64,000 nucleotides of DNA from Aliarcobacter sp017996075 (GTDB lineage: Bacteria > Campylobacterota > Campylobacteria > Campylobacterales > Arcobacteraceae): NCBI RefSeq assembly GCF_051062515.1, contig NZ_JAMXEK010000006.1; one strand, given 5' to 3'. Positions within the stretch are counted from its first letter, which is position 1. Every line of letters starts with the position of its first letter. Below, one piece after another: positions 50,631-60,834 of this stretch. The notes beneath the pieces were generated by a model. The model saw only the letters and a list, made by a program, of their open reading frames with translations. It was not told the DNA's origin and ran no database searches. A program made the translations under genes and the position numbers.

Positions 50631-51861
50631 TGGTTGTGCAAATGTTTTAGATAACCTTACAACAACAACTTCACCAAAGGTTAATCAAAATTTTCAATCA
50701 ATAGATTACTCTTCAATTAAATCAATTCCAGATATGAACTCAATTGGTTTTGAGTGGCAAAGAATAGATGACCATAGGGTTGTTGGTTATAATTTTTATA
50801 GAACAGAGTTATCAAAAGGTCAAAATACTCTAAAGTTAATCAAAGCAACAGATAGTAGATATATAACACACTATGTTGATAAAGGATTAGAGCCAAAAAC
50901 AAAATATGCTTATCAAATATCTGCTAGATTAAATGATGGGACAGAATCCGCTACAACTCAAGCTTATATAGTAGAAACTCTTCCAAGAATTACCCCTGTT
51001 GGTTTTGCACAAGCAGTATCAAATCTTCCAAAAAAAGTAAAAATTGTATGGCAACCACATCCTGATCCTAGAGTTGGTTATTATAGAGTTGAAAGATATA
51101 ATACTTTTCTTAAAGAGTGGGTTTGGGCATCTGCTTCTAAGATAGAAAATAGACTAAGTGCTGAATTTATTGATACAGGTTTAGATGACAACACTTCATA
51201 TAAATATAGAATAAAAGCTTTCTCTTTTGGAGATGTTGAATCAGCTCCTTCAAAAATATTGGAAGCAAAAACAAAACCTCTTCCTCTTCCGCCTACAAAT
51301 GTTAAAACTTCAAATAATATTCCAAAAAAAATATATATAACTTGGAGTGCATCTCAAAGCCCTGATGTAGTTCAATATAGAATATACAGAAGTAGCTACA
51401 AATCTTTAGGTTATAGCAACATAGCAGCTGTAAACTCAAATACTTTAGAGTACACAGATGAAGTAAATGCAGATAAAAAAGAGTACTATTACAAAGTTAT
51501 AGCAGTTGATAAAGATAATCTTGAAAGTAGCTCTGATATTGAAGCTATAAAAGGTATATCTCTAGCACCACCAGCAAAACCAATATTAACTTTAGCTCAA
51601 ATTCAAGGAAATAAAGCTATTTTAAATTGGCAAGCAGGAGATAATAGAGCTACATCTTATAATGTTCACAAAAGAGTAAAAAAGAACTGGTTTTTATCAG
51701 ATACAGTAAAATTTAAAAATGTAACTTCTCTTAGATTTGAAGATCATGATATTTCAAAAGGTGTTGATTATTACTACTCAGTACAAGCAGTAGATGAGTT
51801 TGGTATACTTTCTGCAAAAAGCGATGAGGCAAAATTGGCTCTACCTGAAACAAGTATATAA
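50578..51861 (+). CDS. lipoprotein with fibronectin type III repeats
   Basis: A 427-residue protein with a lipoprotein signal (LIISGC, Cys20) and about four FN3-type domains of about 90 residues each, recognisable by repeated cores such as GYNFYRTEL, GYYRVERY, QYRIYRSSY and SYNVHKRV, each ending in Y-x-Y-x-V/I-x-A. FN3 lipoproteins mediate envelope or protein contacts; the partner is unknown. The ATG at 50578 is chosen because AAGGAGAG precedes it. It is coupled to the pseudouridine synthase and trmB (2-base gap). Confidence 0.85.
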   Translation: MKKLRLLASLSFLILIISGCANVLDNLTTTTSPKVNQNFQSIDYSSIKSIPDMNSIGFEWQRIDDHRVVGYNFYRTELSKGQNTLKLIKATDSRYITHYVDKGLEPKTKYAYQISARLNDGTESATTQAYIVETLPRITPVGFAQAVSNLPKKVKIVWQPHPDPRVGYYRVERYNTFLKEWVWASASKIENRLSAEFIDTGLDDNTSYKYRIKAFSFGDVESAPSKILEAKTKPLPLPPTNVKTSNNIPKKIYITWSASQSPDVVQYRIYRSSYKSLGYSNIAAVNSNTLEYTDEVNADKKEYYYKVIAVDKDNLESSSDIEAIKGISLAPPAKPILTLAQIQGNKAILNWQAGDNRATSYNVHKRVKKNWFLSDTVKFKNVTSLRFEDHDISKGVDYYYSVQAVDEFGILSAKSDEAKLALPETSI

Positions 51862-51863
51862 AT

Positions 51864-53057
51864 ATGCCTCACATAGTTTTTGAAAGAAATAATCTACTTG
51901 AAACTCCTTTAAAAAAAGGAGATATTGAGTTTTTATTTACAGCCCAATCTTATCACCCAAAAGATAGTAATAGAAAAATTGAATATAAAATTGCTACAAA
52001 AAACAAAGATTTAGAGTTTTTATTAGCAATAAAAGAGAAAGATGAAAACTATCTAATAAAATCAGATAAAACAACAAGAGTATCACCAGTTTCATACATA
52101 AAAGATGCTCTAAACTCTTATGTTTTAGAGAATAAATCGAATATTTTATTTAAAAATACTACAAACTTAAAAGAGAAAAAAGAGCAAGAACATAAATATC
52201 TAAAAAATATTGATTTTTTTGTAGAAGATTTTAAAAGCGATAAAGAGATTCAAATAGAGATTGGTTTTGGAAGTGGAAGACATCTTCTTTATCAAGCAAA
52301 ACAAAATCCTAATATACAATTTATTGGTCTTGAAATTCACTATCCTTCAATCGAGCAACTTTTAAAACAATTAGAGCTTCAAAATATTACAAATGTTTTG
52401 GTTGTAAACTACGATGCTAGACTTTTTATGGAGTTTATAGAGTCAAATCAAGTAGGTAAAATATTTGTTCATTTTCCAGTTCCTTGGGATAAAAAAGCAC
52501 ATAGAAGAATTTATTCAAAAGAGTTTGTAAATGAAGCTTTAAGGGTTTTAAAAATTTCTGGAACTTTGGAGCTTAGAACTGATAGTAGAAATTATTTTGA
52601 TTTTTGTGTAGATTTACTTACAAACTTAAACAAAGCCTCAATAAAAATCGATGTAAATAGAGATTTAGAGGTTGTAAGTAAATATGAAGATAGATGGAAA
52701 AAACAGGGTAAAAACATATATGATGTAGTTTTAACTTCACAAAATATTGATGAAAAGTTAAATATTAATTATAGTTTTGAGTTTAATTTTGATATAAATT
52801 TTGATAACTTTATAAAAAATGTTTTTACAAAAGCTATAATAATTAAAAATTATTTTGTACACATTGAAGAGCTTTATAAGATATTAAATAAAAATAATTC
52901 TGGTTTAATCAAAGTTACTATGGGTAATTTTGATAGACCTGTGACTAAATATCTTTTAGTAATGGATGGTAAAATATCTTATTATCAAGGAAACCCTCTT
53001 CCAACTAGCTCAAATATAGAAGCTGATAAAAAATTAAAAGAGATTTTGTCTAAATGA
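51864..53057 (+). CDS. trmB: tRNA (guanine-N7-)-methyltransferase TrmB, extended form
   Basis: A 397-residue SAM-dependent enzyme that methylates G46 of tRNAs. The SAM motif EIGFGSGRHLLYQA (about residues 130-143), FIGLEIH and the catalytic-region FVHFPVPWDKKAHRRI are present. It is far longer than E. coli TrmB (239 residues), with ~120-residue N-terminal and ~130-residue C-terminal extensions typical of Campylobacterota. It overlaps ftsE by 4 bases. Confidence 0.9.
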   Translation: MPHIVFERNNLLETPLKKGDIEFLFTAQSYHPKDSNRKIEYKIATKNKDLEFLLAIKEKDENYLIKSDKTTRVSPVSYIKDALNSYVLENKSNILFKNTTNLKEKKEQEHKYLKNIDFFVEDFKSDKEIQIEIGFGSGRHLLYQAKQNPNIQFIGLEIHYPSIEQLLKQLELQNITNVLVVNYDARLFMEFIESNQVGKIFVHFPVPWDKKAHRRIYSKEFVNEALRVLKISGTLELRTDSRNYFDFCVDLLTNLNKASIKIDVNRDLEVVSKYEDRWKKQGKNIYDVVLTSQNIDEKLNINYSFEFNFDINFDNFIKNVFTKAIIIKNYFVHIEELYKILNKNNSGLIKVTMGNFDRPVTKYLLVMDGKISYYQGNPLPTSSNIEADKKLKEILSK

Positions 53058-53716
53058 TTACAGCAAAAGATTTATATCTTACTTATGATAGTAATAAATA
53101 TATTATAAAAAGAGGAAATTTTTCTATAAAAGAGAAAGAGTTTGTTTTTATTGGAGGAAACTCAGGAAGTGGAAAATCAACACTTTTGAAATCTTTTTAT
53201 GGTGATATTCCAATAAAACATGGTAGTTTAAAAATATCAAATCAAGAAGTTTTTAAAATCAAAGGAAATAATCTAAGATATCTTAGAAAAGATATTGGTG
53301 TTATTTTTCAAGATTATAAACTAATAAATGATTATACTATCGAAGAGAACATAATGATACCTCTTAAGATAAATAACTACTCAGATGAAGTTTCAAGACT
53401 TCAAGCTGATAATCTTTTAAAGCATGTAAAATTAACTCATAGAAAAGGTTTTTATCCAAATCAATTAAGTGGAGGAGAGCAACAAAGAGTTGCAGTAGCA
53501 CGTGCTTTAGCACATAATCCAAAAATTATAATTGCAGATGAGCCAACTGGAAATTTAGATGATTTTAATGCTGATGTTGTTTGGAACTTATTAAAAGGTG
53601 CAAATGAGCAACTAGGAATTACAGTAGTTGTTGTAACGCATAGAGTTCCAAAAAATCTAGGAATTAATTTTAGACAATTATCAATAGAAGATGGGATAAT
53701 TTATGAAGTCTCTTAA
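53054..53716 (+). CDS. ftsE: cell-division ABC ATPase FtsE
   Basis: A 220-residue ATPase with Walker A GGNSGSGKST (about 34-43), signature LSGGEQQRVA, Walker B IIIADEPTGNLD and an H-loop VVTH. With FtsX it links cytoplasmic ATP hydrolysis to activation of periplasmic peptidoglycan hydrolysis at the septum. Start overlaps trmB; the next gene, ftsX, overlaps its end by 14 bases. Confidence 0.9.
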   Translation: MITAKDLYLTYDSNKYIIKRGNFSIKEKEFVFIGGNSGSGKSTLLKSFYGDIPIKHGSLKISNQEVFKIKGNNLRYLRKDIGVIFQDYKLINDYTIEENIMIPLKINNYSDEVSRLQADNLLKHVKLTHRKGFYPNQLSGGEQQRVAVARALAHNPKIIIADEPTGNLDDFNADVVWNLLKGANEQLGITVVVVTHRVPKNLGINFRQLSIEDGIIYEVS

Positions 53717-54521
53717 AGCTATTTTTGCCTTTTTTGTACCACTTTTAGCAATGCTTATTACATTTTGTATTTTTTTACTTATTGATAATATTGTAGATAA
53801 TTACAAAAATAAAATATCAAGAGATTATAGTATTGTTCTAGTTGCAACAAATCCTATTAATAAAGAGTCTTTAAATGAACTAGCTGGAATTAAAGTTGAA
53901 AATATTCAACTTTTACCAAATGAAAAGATAATTGAAAATATTAAATCAAATTTATCTGATAACTCTATTGAGCTTTTAAGACAAAAATTACCATACTTCT
54001 ATCAAATATATCTTGAAATATTCCCAACAAGTAGCGAACTTGAAGTTATTAAAAAAACCCTACTTTCAAATAAAGATGTAAAAAATGTAGAGGTTTTTTA
54101 TAAAAACCATAATCAAATATATCTGTTGCTTCTTATTTTAAATAGTGTTTCATTTATACTATTTTTTATTATTACAATTTTTGCAATAATAATTATTGCA
54201 AAACAGATAAAACTTTGGTTTCATGAGCATAGTGTGAGAATTTCTATTTTAAGACTTCATGGAGCTTCTATTATTTATAGTGCTTCTTCTGTTTTAAAAT
54301 ATGCTCTAATAAGCTCTTTTCTTGCTTTTTTAATATCTTCACTTTTTTTGATATATGTATCAAGCAATATTGAAGTACTTTTCCCATTTGAATTACAAGA
54401 GATAGTTAATGTAAATATTAATATTGAAGAAGACATTTTGAAAATTTTTATTTTATCTTTTTGTATCTCTGTATTTACAATATTTGGGGTACTATTTAAG
54501 TATAAGATAAGTAATGATTAG
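53703..54521 (+). CDS. ftsX: cell-division permease-like protein FtsX
   Basis: A 272-residue membrane protein with helix 1 (about 5-27), a periplasmic loop of ~110 residues, and three further helices (about 140-165, 195-220 and 240-265). The conserved region ILRLHGAS (about 178-185) is the family signature. FtsX transmits FtsE activity to an EnvC-like activator, whose gene follows with an 8-base overlap. Primary sequence is divergent from E. coli FtsX, as usual for this phylum. Confidence 0.85.
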   Translation: MKSLKAIFAFFVPLLAMLITFCIFLLIDNIVDNYKNKISRDYSIVLVATNPINKESLNELAGIKVENIQLLPNEKIIENIKSNLSDNSIELLRQKLPYFYQIYLEIFPTSSELEVIKKTLLSNKDVKNVEVFYKNHNQIYLLLLILNSVSFILFFIITIFAIIIIAKQIKLWFHEHSVRISILRLHGASIIYSASSVLKYALISSFLAFLISSLFLIYVSSNIEVLFPFELQEIVNVNINIEEDILKIFILSFCISVFTIFGVLFKYKISND

Positions 54522-55755
54522 ATTAATTTATATCCTATTTTTAATACCAATTTTTATCTTTGCTTCAGCAATAGATAAAAAAATTGCACAAAATCAAAAA
54601 AGCTTAGATAGTAGTAAAAAAAACAAAGATAATACAACTGTTAAAATAAAAGAGATAGCCGATAAAATAGAAGCTTCAAACACAAATTTATCAAAACTTG
54701 AAGAAGATATTATAAAAATAAACGAAGATATAGAACAGCATCAAAAACTTCTAGAGAGTTCTCAATCAAAACTAAATAATCTTCAAGCAAAATCTAGTGA
54801 TTTAATAAAAGAGAAAAATAGTAGTGAAGAGGAGATAATAAATACAATAGTAGAACAATTTTCTACATCTTTAGCACTTCAATTAGCTTCAAAAGAGTCT
54901 TTGCAAGAACTTATAGACAATGAAATGTTCAATCTTCTCTCAACAAATGCAAAACAAAAAGTTTTAAAACTAAATGAAAATTACAATAGACTAACAGAAA
55001 ATACAAAAGCAAATCAGCAAGAGATAAATAAACTAAATAGTTATATAAAAGATAGATTAAAAACTAAAGAGAACTATAAAGCTCTACAAATAAAACATAC
55101 AAAATCTTTAGAAAATTTAGAAAAAGAGCATAAACTTTATCAAGCTGAACTTAAAAAAGTTATTGAACAACAAGACTCTTTGAGTAAAATATTATCTGAC
55201 TTAAAAATTGTTAAACAACAAGAGTTAAAAAAAGCACAAGAACAAAAAGAAGAAGATAATCAACAAGCACAAACAACAAATGTAAGAAATCAAAAATATG
55301 CAAAAGATTTAAATCTTGATGTTAAAAAAGTTGGTTCTTCAACAGATGGTGTTCAAATTGTAAAATACAAAGGTGCAAAAACTATAGCTCCTTTAAAATC
55401 ATTTAAAATTGTTAAAAATTTTGGAACATATTATGACCCTGTTTACAAAATAAAACTATTTAATGAATCTATTGTTTTACAATCAAATGAAAAAGACTCA
55501 AAAGTTGTAGCTGTTTTAAATGGAAAAATTGTATATGCAAAAAAGAATGCTGGAATGCTTGAAAATGTTGTTATTATTCAACACGAAGGTGGAATTCACA
55601 CTGTTTACTCACATTTAGATGATATTGCACCAACTTTAGTTGTTGGAAAATGGGTTCAAAAAGGTTCAGTTGTAGGAAGAGTAAATGAGAATTTAACTTT
55701 TCAAGTCACAAAAGATAGCTCACACATAGATCCAAGAGATCTTTTTAGTATCTAG
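54514..55755 (+). CDS. EnvC-like murein hydrolase activator (degenerate LytM/M23 domain)
   Basis: A 413-residue periplasmic protein with a signal peptide (about 1-17), a long coiled coil (about 20-250, many Lys/Glu/Gln heptads) and a C-terminal LytM-fold domain (about 290-413). The zinc residues of active M23 peptidases are not all kept: the first His/Asp motif is replaced (KIKLFNESI) and the terminal LHFE is LTFQ. It should therefore activate amidases rather than cut peptidoglycan, as does EnvC. Location after ftsEX fits this role. Confidence 0.85.
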   Translation: MIRLIYILFLIPIFIFASAIDKKIAQNQKSLDSSKKNKDNTTVKIKEIADKIEASNTNLSKLEEDIIKINEDIEQHQKLLESSQSKLNNLQAKSSDLIKEKNSSEEEIINTIVEQFSTSLALQLASKESLQELIDNEMFNLLSTNAKQKVLKLNENYNRLTENTKANQQEINKLNSYIKDRLKTKENYKALQIKHTKSLENLEKEHKLYQAELKKVIEQQDSLSKILSDLKIVKQQELKKAQEQKEEDNQQAQTTNVRNQKYAKDLNLDVKKVGSSTDGVQIVKYKGAKTIAPLKSFKIVKNFGTYYDPVYKIKLFNESIVLQSNEKDSKVVAVLNGKIVYAKKNAGMLENVVIIQHEGGIHTVYSHLDDIAPTLVVGKWVQKGSVVGRVNENLTFQVTKDSSHIDPRDLFSI

Positions 55756-55763
55756 GAATTATT

Positions 55764-56192
55764 GTGGTAAGAAACAGTATGGACAATCCAGTTTTTTTAA
55801 TATTTTTACTAATATTTGCAGTAAGTATAAATTTTTTAGCTTCTACTCATTTTTTAGTTATTTTATTTGCTGGAGTTCTTTCAACTACTTTTTATAGAAC
55901 TTTGAAACAAAAATATTACTACTCTTTTGCTGCAGTTATAATCGCATTTTTATTAATTGAATTAAATATGGGACTAAAGCCATTTTCTCTATCTTTATTA
56001 TCTTATTTTTTATATCTTTTTATAATTCCAAGATATGAACAAAATCAATTAAATATATTTTTATATATAATATTTTTTTACATAGGTTTAGGTATTATGT
56101 GGTATATTTTCTTTAATTTTGACTCTTTTTTTAGTTATATTTTAATAATAAATCTATTTATAGATTTAATTTTAGTTGGAATATTTTTATGA
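55764..56192 (+). CDS. small integral membrane protein, possibly MreD-like
   Basis: A 142-residue protein with about five hydrophobic helices and little charge. It lies directly before the PBP2 gene, where other bacteria often encode MreD, and its size and helix count fit MreD, but no diagnostic motif is seen. It starts with GTG (AGGA 6 bases upstream) and overlaps mrdA by 4 bases. Confidence 0.6.
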   Translation: MVRNSMDNPVFLIFLLIFAVSINFLASTHFLVILFAGVLSTTFYRTLKQKYYYSFAAVIIAFLLIELNMGLKPFSLSLLSYFLYLFIIPRYEQNQLNIFLYIIFFYIGLGIMWYIFFNFDSFFSYILIINLFIDLILVGIFL

Positions 56193-57967
56193 ATTTTAGA
56201 TTAACACTTATATACATTTTTATTGGAATTATTGCTATTACTTTACTTTCTAGAGTATATTTTTTATCTATTAAATCGAATACTTATTATGAAGAGTTAT
56301 CAAAAAATAACTATATTAAAAAAACATATTTAGCACCAACAAGAGGTGTAATAGAAGATAGAAATGGAGAACCTTTGGCTCTAAATCAAATAGGGTTTTC
56401 TATTCTTATAAAACCACACTTAAGAGCTGATAAATATAGAGAAAAACTAGAAAAACTTATAGATATTGTAGTAGAACAATTTCCACAATATGATAAAAAT
56501 AAACTAATAAAAGATTATTTAAGAGAAGATTCTCCTTACAATCACGAATATATAAAAGTTATTGATTATGTTCCTTATGAAGAGATTTTTTCAAGATATA
56601 CATTTTTAGCAACTCAAGAGGATATTAGAATTGAATCATCTTCAAAAAGGCACTATCCGCACAAAGAGTTAGCAGCTCATATTATAGGTTATGTAAGTAA
56701 AGCTTCAAAACTAGATATTGCAAACAATGAAATAGCAAAATATAGTGGAATTGTAGGTAAAAGTGGAATTGAGAGATACTACAATGACAAACTTCAAGGA
56801 ACACTAGGATTTAAAGATACAAAAGTAAATGCTTTAAATAAAGAGATTGAAGTAATAGAAGAGAAAGAGCCTTCAAATGATAATAATGTAAGAATTACAA
56901 TCGATGTTAATCTTCAAAAATATATTCAAGAACTGTTTGTAGATAGAGCTGGCTCTGTTATTGTTATGGATGCAAATAATGGTGAAATATTAGCAGCTGG
57001 TTCATTTCCTGAGTATGATAGTAACCTTTTTGCAAGAGGAATTACTCAAAATGAGTGGAATGTTATGAGAAATGACTTTAATCACCCATTTACAAATAAG
57101 ATTATAAATGGATTATATCCTCCTGGTTCTGTTATTAAAATGGGTGTTGCCATGTCATTTTTAGAAAATGGTGTAAGTGATAAATTTACAGTTCAATGTA
57201 GTGGTTCTTTACCAATTGGAAATAGAAATTTTAGATGCTGGAAAACTACAGGTCATGGGCATATTGGATTTAGAAGTTCAATTGAACAAAGTTGTGATGA
57301 TTTTTACTACAAAGGAAGCTTAAAAATTGGGATTGGTAAAATGTCTGCAACTTTAGAAAAATTAGGGATTGGACAAAAAACTGGAATAGATTTACACAAT
57401 GAATTTGTAGGTATTAATCCCAATAAAGAGTGGAAAGAACAAAGATTAAAAAAACCTTGGTATATTGGGGAAACTGTTATTAGTTCTATTGGGCAAGGAA
57501 ATATGCTAACAACACCTTTACAAATAGCAAGATTTACAGCATTTTTTGCAAGTGGAAAACTTCCAAAACCACACTTAACGAAAGATGCTTATGAAGAACC
57601 AAAAGAGTTAGATTTTAAAAAAGAGCATATAAAACTTATGCAAGAAGGAATGTTTGATGTTGCAAACTCTCCATCAGGAACTGCAAAAAGATATATAAAC
57701 TCAAAAGTAAAAATAGCAGCAAAAACAGGAACAGCTCAAGTTGTATCCATTCCACAAAGTGAAAAAGTAAGGATGAAAGAGAGTGAAATGGAGTATTTTC
57801 AAAGATCTCATGCTTGGATTACTGCTTATGGACCATATAAAAATCCAAAATATGTAGTAACAATAATTCAAGAACACGGTGGTGGTGGGGGAAGTGCCAC
57901 AGGTGGAATTGCTAGTAGAATTTTTGATAAACTATATGACTTAGGATATATAACAGAATTAGAGTAA
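56189..57967 (+). CDS. mrdA: peptidoglycan transpeptidase PBP2 (MrdA)
   Basis: A 592-residue class B penicillin-binding protein with an N-terminal anchor (about 5-25), a pedestal with APTRGVIEDRNG (about 48-59), GIVGKSGIERYYN, and a transpeptidase domain. The active-site motifs are SVIK (in PPGSVIKMG, Ser about 310), the SxN-type motif SCD (in EQSCDDFYYK) and KTGTAQ (about 511). PBP2 crosslinks the strands made by RodA during elongation; rodA lies nearby on the other strand. Confidence 0.92.
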   Translation: MNFRLTLIYIFIGIIAITLLSRVYFLSIKSNTYYEELSKNNYIKKTYLAPTRGVIEDRNGEPLALNQIGFSILIKPHLRADKYREKLEKLIDIVVEQFPQYDKNKLIKDYLREDSPYNHEYIKVIDYVPYEEIFSRYTFLATQEDIRIESSSKRHYPHKELAAHIIGYVSKASKLDIANNEIAKYSGIVGKSGIERYYNDKLQGTLGFKDTKVNALNKEIEVIEEKEPSNDNNVRITIDVNLQKYIQELFVDRAGSVIVMDANNGEILAAGSFPEYDSNLFARGITQNEWNVMRNDFNHPFTNKIINGLYPPGSVIKMGVAMSFLENGVSDKFTVQCSGSLPIGNRNFRCWKTTGHGHIGFRSSIEQSCDDFYYKGSLKIGIGKMSATLEKLGIGQKTGIDLHNEFVGINPNKEWKEQRLKKPWYIGETVISSIGQGNMLTTPLQIARFTAFFASGKLPKPHLTKDAYEEPKELDFKKEHIKLMQEGMFDVANSPSGTAKRYINSKVKIAAKTGTAQVVSIPQSEKVRMKESEMEYFQRSHAWITAYGPYKNPKYVVTIIQEHGGGGGSATGGIASRIFDKLYDLGYITELE

Positions 57968-58019
57968 TATTTAATCATATATTAGATAGAATAGTAACCA
58001 TTTAATTTAGGATTTATAT

Positions 58020-58751
58020 TTGAAGATAATTTTTTCACTAGTTTTTTCATCACTATTTTTATTCGCAGCTCAAGATCCATTACCAATGATAAATCTTTCA
58101 GTTGCAGCGGTAGATCAACCAATACAATTTGTAAAAACTATAAATATAGCTGTTATTTTAGCTCTTATGGTTCTTGCTCCTACGCTTTTACTTATGGTGA
58201 CATCTTTTACAAGAATTATAATTGTTTTAGGACTTTTAAGACAAGCTTTGGGTTTACAACAATCTCCACCTACACAAATAATAATTTCTCTTGCACTTAT
58301 TATGACAATTTTTATTATGGAACCTTATGGAAAAAAAGCTTGGGATGAGAGTATTGTGCCTTATATGGATGAAAAAATATCATATCAAGAAGCTTTTACA
58401 AAAGGTGTAGCTCCTTTTAAAGATTTTATGATAAAAAACACTAGAGAATCAGATTTAGCACTATTTTATAGAATAAAAAAAGAACCTAATCCAAAAAATA
58501 TAGAAGATGTTTCACTTATTTTACTTATGCCTGCATTTATTGTAAGTGAACTAAGAACTGCATTTGAGATAGGATTTTTGATATTCTTACCATTTTTAAT
58601 TATAGATATTATAGTTGCTTCAATTTTGATGAGTTTGGGTATGATGATGTTGCCACCTGTTATGATATCTCTGCCCATAAAAATTATCTTCTTTATTATA
58701 GTTGACGGTTGGTTACTTATAATTGGAAATCTAGCACAATCCTTTAAATAA
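58020..58751 (+). CDS. fliP: flagellar export component FliP
   Basis: A 243-residue inner-membrane protein of the flagellar type III export gate, with a signal-like N-terminus and four main helices. Hallmarks are MTSFTRIIIVLGLLRQALG (about 60-78), QSPPTQIIISLALIMT and the C-terminal MLPPVMISLPIKIIFFI. The start is TTG, preceded by AGGA at a suitable distance. It stands alone between mrdA and the HD-GYP gene, away from other flagellar genes. Confidence 0.93.
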   Translation: MKIIFSLVFSSLFLFAAQDPLPMINLSVAAVDQPIQFVKTINIAVILALMVLAPTLLLMVTSFTRIIIVLGLLRQALGLQQSPPTQIIISLALIMTIFIMEPYGKKAWDESIVPYMDEKISYQEAFTKGVAPFKDFMIKNTRESDLALFYRIKKEPNPKNIEDVSLILLMPAFIVSELRTAFEIGFLIFLPFLIIDIIVASILMSLGMMMLPPVMISLPIKIIFFIIVDGWLLIIGNLAQSFK

Positions 58752-58775
58752 ATAATTTATAATCAGGTTTTATAT

Positions 58776-60722
58776 ATGAAAAAAATTTTATATTTTGTTA
58801 TAGGTTTTTTAGTACTTCTATCTATATCATACTATTTTTACTACTCTCCAAAAAAAGAGGAGATAACAAAAGAGATATTTTTAGAAAAAAGTATTCAAAT
58901 GAGAAAACTTTTTACAGATGAAATAAAAAGAAAACAGGATAATACGCTTAATATGGCATTTATCTTAAGTCAAGACGAGAATCTTATAAATGCTTTAAAA
59001 ACAAAAAATAAAAGCTTACTAAATTATAATAATACTCTATTATTTTTACATGATAACAGTGATTACAAAAATCTTTGGCTACAAATTGTTGATAAAGAGG
59101 GTAAAAGTTTTTATAGATCTTGGAAAAATATGTCAGGTGATGACTTATCAAATGTTAGAACAGATTTAGATGAACTTATAAAAAATCCCAAACCAACTAC
59201 AAATATAAGCTCAGGATTGTTTGACTTAACTTTAAAAGCTATAAATCCAATTTATGATACAAATGGTCAATTTTTGGGTTTTGTAGAGTTTATTTCAAAA
59301 TTTAACTCTATATCAAAAAACTTAAAATTTGAAAAAATAGAGCCCATTTTTATTTTAAGTCGTGAAAAAAGTAAAAAACTAATTGACCCATTTAGTAAAA
59401 TATTCATACGTGATAATTATATAGCAAATATAGATGCAAACCAATCTATTTTAAAATATATTGAAAGAATAGGTGTTGATAAATTTTTAAATATTGAAAA
59501 CTATCTTTTATTCGATAAATACATTGTTACAAATTTACAAATAAAAGATACAAATGGTCAAGATATGGGTCTATTTTTACTATTTTTTGAAAAAAATAGA
59601 TTGGATTATTCATCTTTAATAAATTTTAAAAATCAATATTTATATATTGTTATAATATTCTCAATTTTATATCTTATAGTATTTTTATATCTTCTAAAAA
59701 CTATGTATGCAAAAGAGCTTGATAATGATGTAAAAATCAAGACAAAAATGATTCAAGAACAGCAAAACAGACTTGAAAAACTACTTGATATTTATGATAA
59801 AAATGTAATATTCTCAAGAACTGATTTAAGAGGAATAATAACTCATGCAAGTAGTGCCTTTTGTAAAATTAGTGGTTATACAAAAGATGAACTTTTGGGA
59901 CAACCACACAGTATTGTAAGGCATCCTGATATGACAAAATCTACATTTAAAAAGATTTGGGATAAGTTAGCAGCAAAAGAAAAAATAACTATAGAGATAA
60001 AAAATTTAAGAAAAGATGGTTCATACTATTGGGTAGTTGCTGATTTTGAACCTGAATATGATGACTTAGGAAATCATATAGGATATTTTGCTGTTAGAGA
60101 AGATATTACTGCAAATAAAGAGATAGAAGAACTTCAAAAAGAGGTTATCTTTACTATGGGCTCTATTGCTGAGTTTAGATCCAAAGAAACTGGAGAACAC
60201 ATTAAAAGAGTTGCAAAATACTCAAGAATTTTAGCCGCTGCTTATGGTTTATGTGAAGATGATATTGATATGTTAGAGCTTGCAAGTCCTATGCATGATA
60301 TTGGTAAAATTGCAATTCCTGATGCTATTTTAAATAAACCAGGGAAATTAACAAATGAAGAGTTTGAAATTATTAAAACTCATGCACAAAAAGGTCATGA
60401 TATGCTTGGAATATCAAATAGACCACTTTTTAAAGTTGCTTCACAAATAGCTTTAACTCATCATGAAAAATATGATGGAACAGGATATCCAAATAGTTTA
60501 AAAGGTGAAGATATACCTATTTTTGGAAGAATAACAGCTTTAGCAGATGTTTTTGATGCGATTGGAAGTGATAGATGCTACAAAAAAGCTTGGGAGATGG
60601 AGAAAGTTCTAGAGTTTATTAAAGAGCAAAGAGGAAAACACTTTGACCCTAAACTTGTAGATATATTCTTTAATAATTTAGATGATATATTAAAAATAAA
60701 AGAAGAGCACCAAGATATATAA
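58776..60722 (+). CDS. membrane receptor with PAS and active HD-GYP phosphodiesterase domains
   Basis: A 648-residue signalling protein. It has helix 1 (about 5-25), a periplasmic Cache-like sensor (about 30-285), helix 2 (about 288-308), a PAS domain (about 345-450; SAFCKISGYTKDELLG, then NLRKDGSYYWV as in Aer) and an HD-GYP domain (about 460-640). The catalytic motifs HDIGK and HHEKYDGTGYP are intact, so c-di-GMP hydrolysis is expected. The ligand is unknown. It starts 24 bases after fliP, which fits motility control, but co-transcription is not certain. Confidence 0.9.
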   Translation: MKKILYFVIGFLVLLSISYYFYYSPKKEEITKEIFLEKSIQMRKLFTDEIKRKQDNTLNMAFILSQDENLINALKTKNKSLLNYNNTLLFLHDNSDYKNLWLQIVDKEGKSFYRSWKNMSGDDLSNVRTDLDELIKNPKPTTNISSGLFDLTLKAINPIYDTNGQFLGFVEFISKFNSISKNLKFEKIEPIFILSREKSKKLIDPFSKIFIRDNYIANIDANQSILKYIERIGVDKFLNIENYLLFDKYIVTNLQIKDTNGQDMGLFLLFFEKNRLDYSSLINFKNQYLYIVIIFSILYLIVFLYLLKTMYAKELDNDVKIKTKMIQEQQNRLEKLLDIYDKNVIFSRTDLRGIITHASSAFCKISGYTKDELLGQPHSIVRHPDMTKSTFKKIWDKLAAKEKITIEIKNLRKDGSYYWVVADFEPEYDDLGNHIGYFAVREDITANKEIEELQKEVIFTMGSIAEFRSKETGEHIKRVAKYSRILAAAYGLCEDDIDMLELASPMHDIGKIAIPDAILNKPGKLTNEEFEIIKTHAQKGHDMLGISNRPLFKVASQIALTHHEKYDGTGYPNSLKGEDIPIFGRITALADVFDAIGSDRCYKKAWEMEKVLEFIKEQRGKHFDPKLVDIFFNNLDDILKIKEEHQDI

Positions 60723-60834
60723 ATAATTTTTATATATCTATAGATATTTTTTATAATTTTTATTTATAATTATACTTTGAATTATCTATTTTTTTGGATA
60801 TAATTTTTTTCACTAAATTTTGCTTAGGATTTAT

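Noticed and set aside
54514..55755. Active M23 endopeptidase
   Set aside because: Zinc-binding residues of the LytM domain are missing, so it is described as an EnvC-like activator instead.
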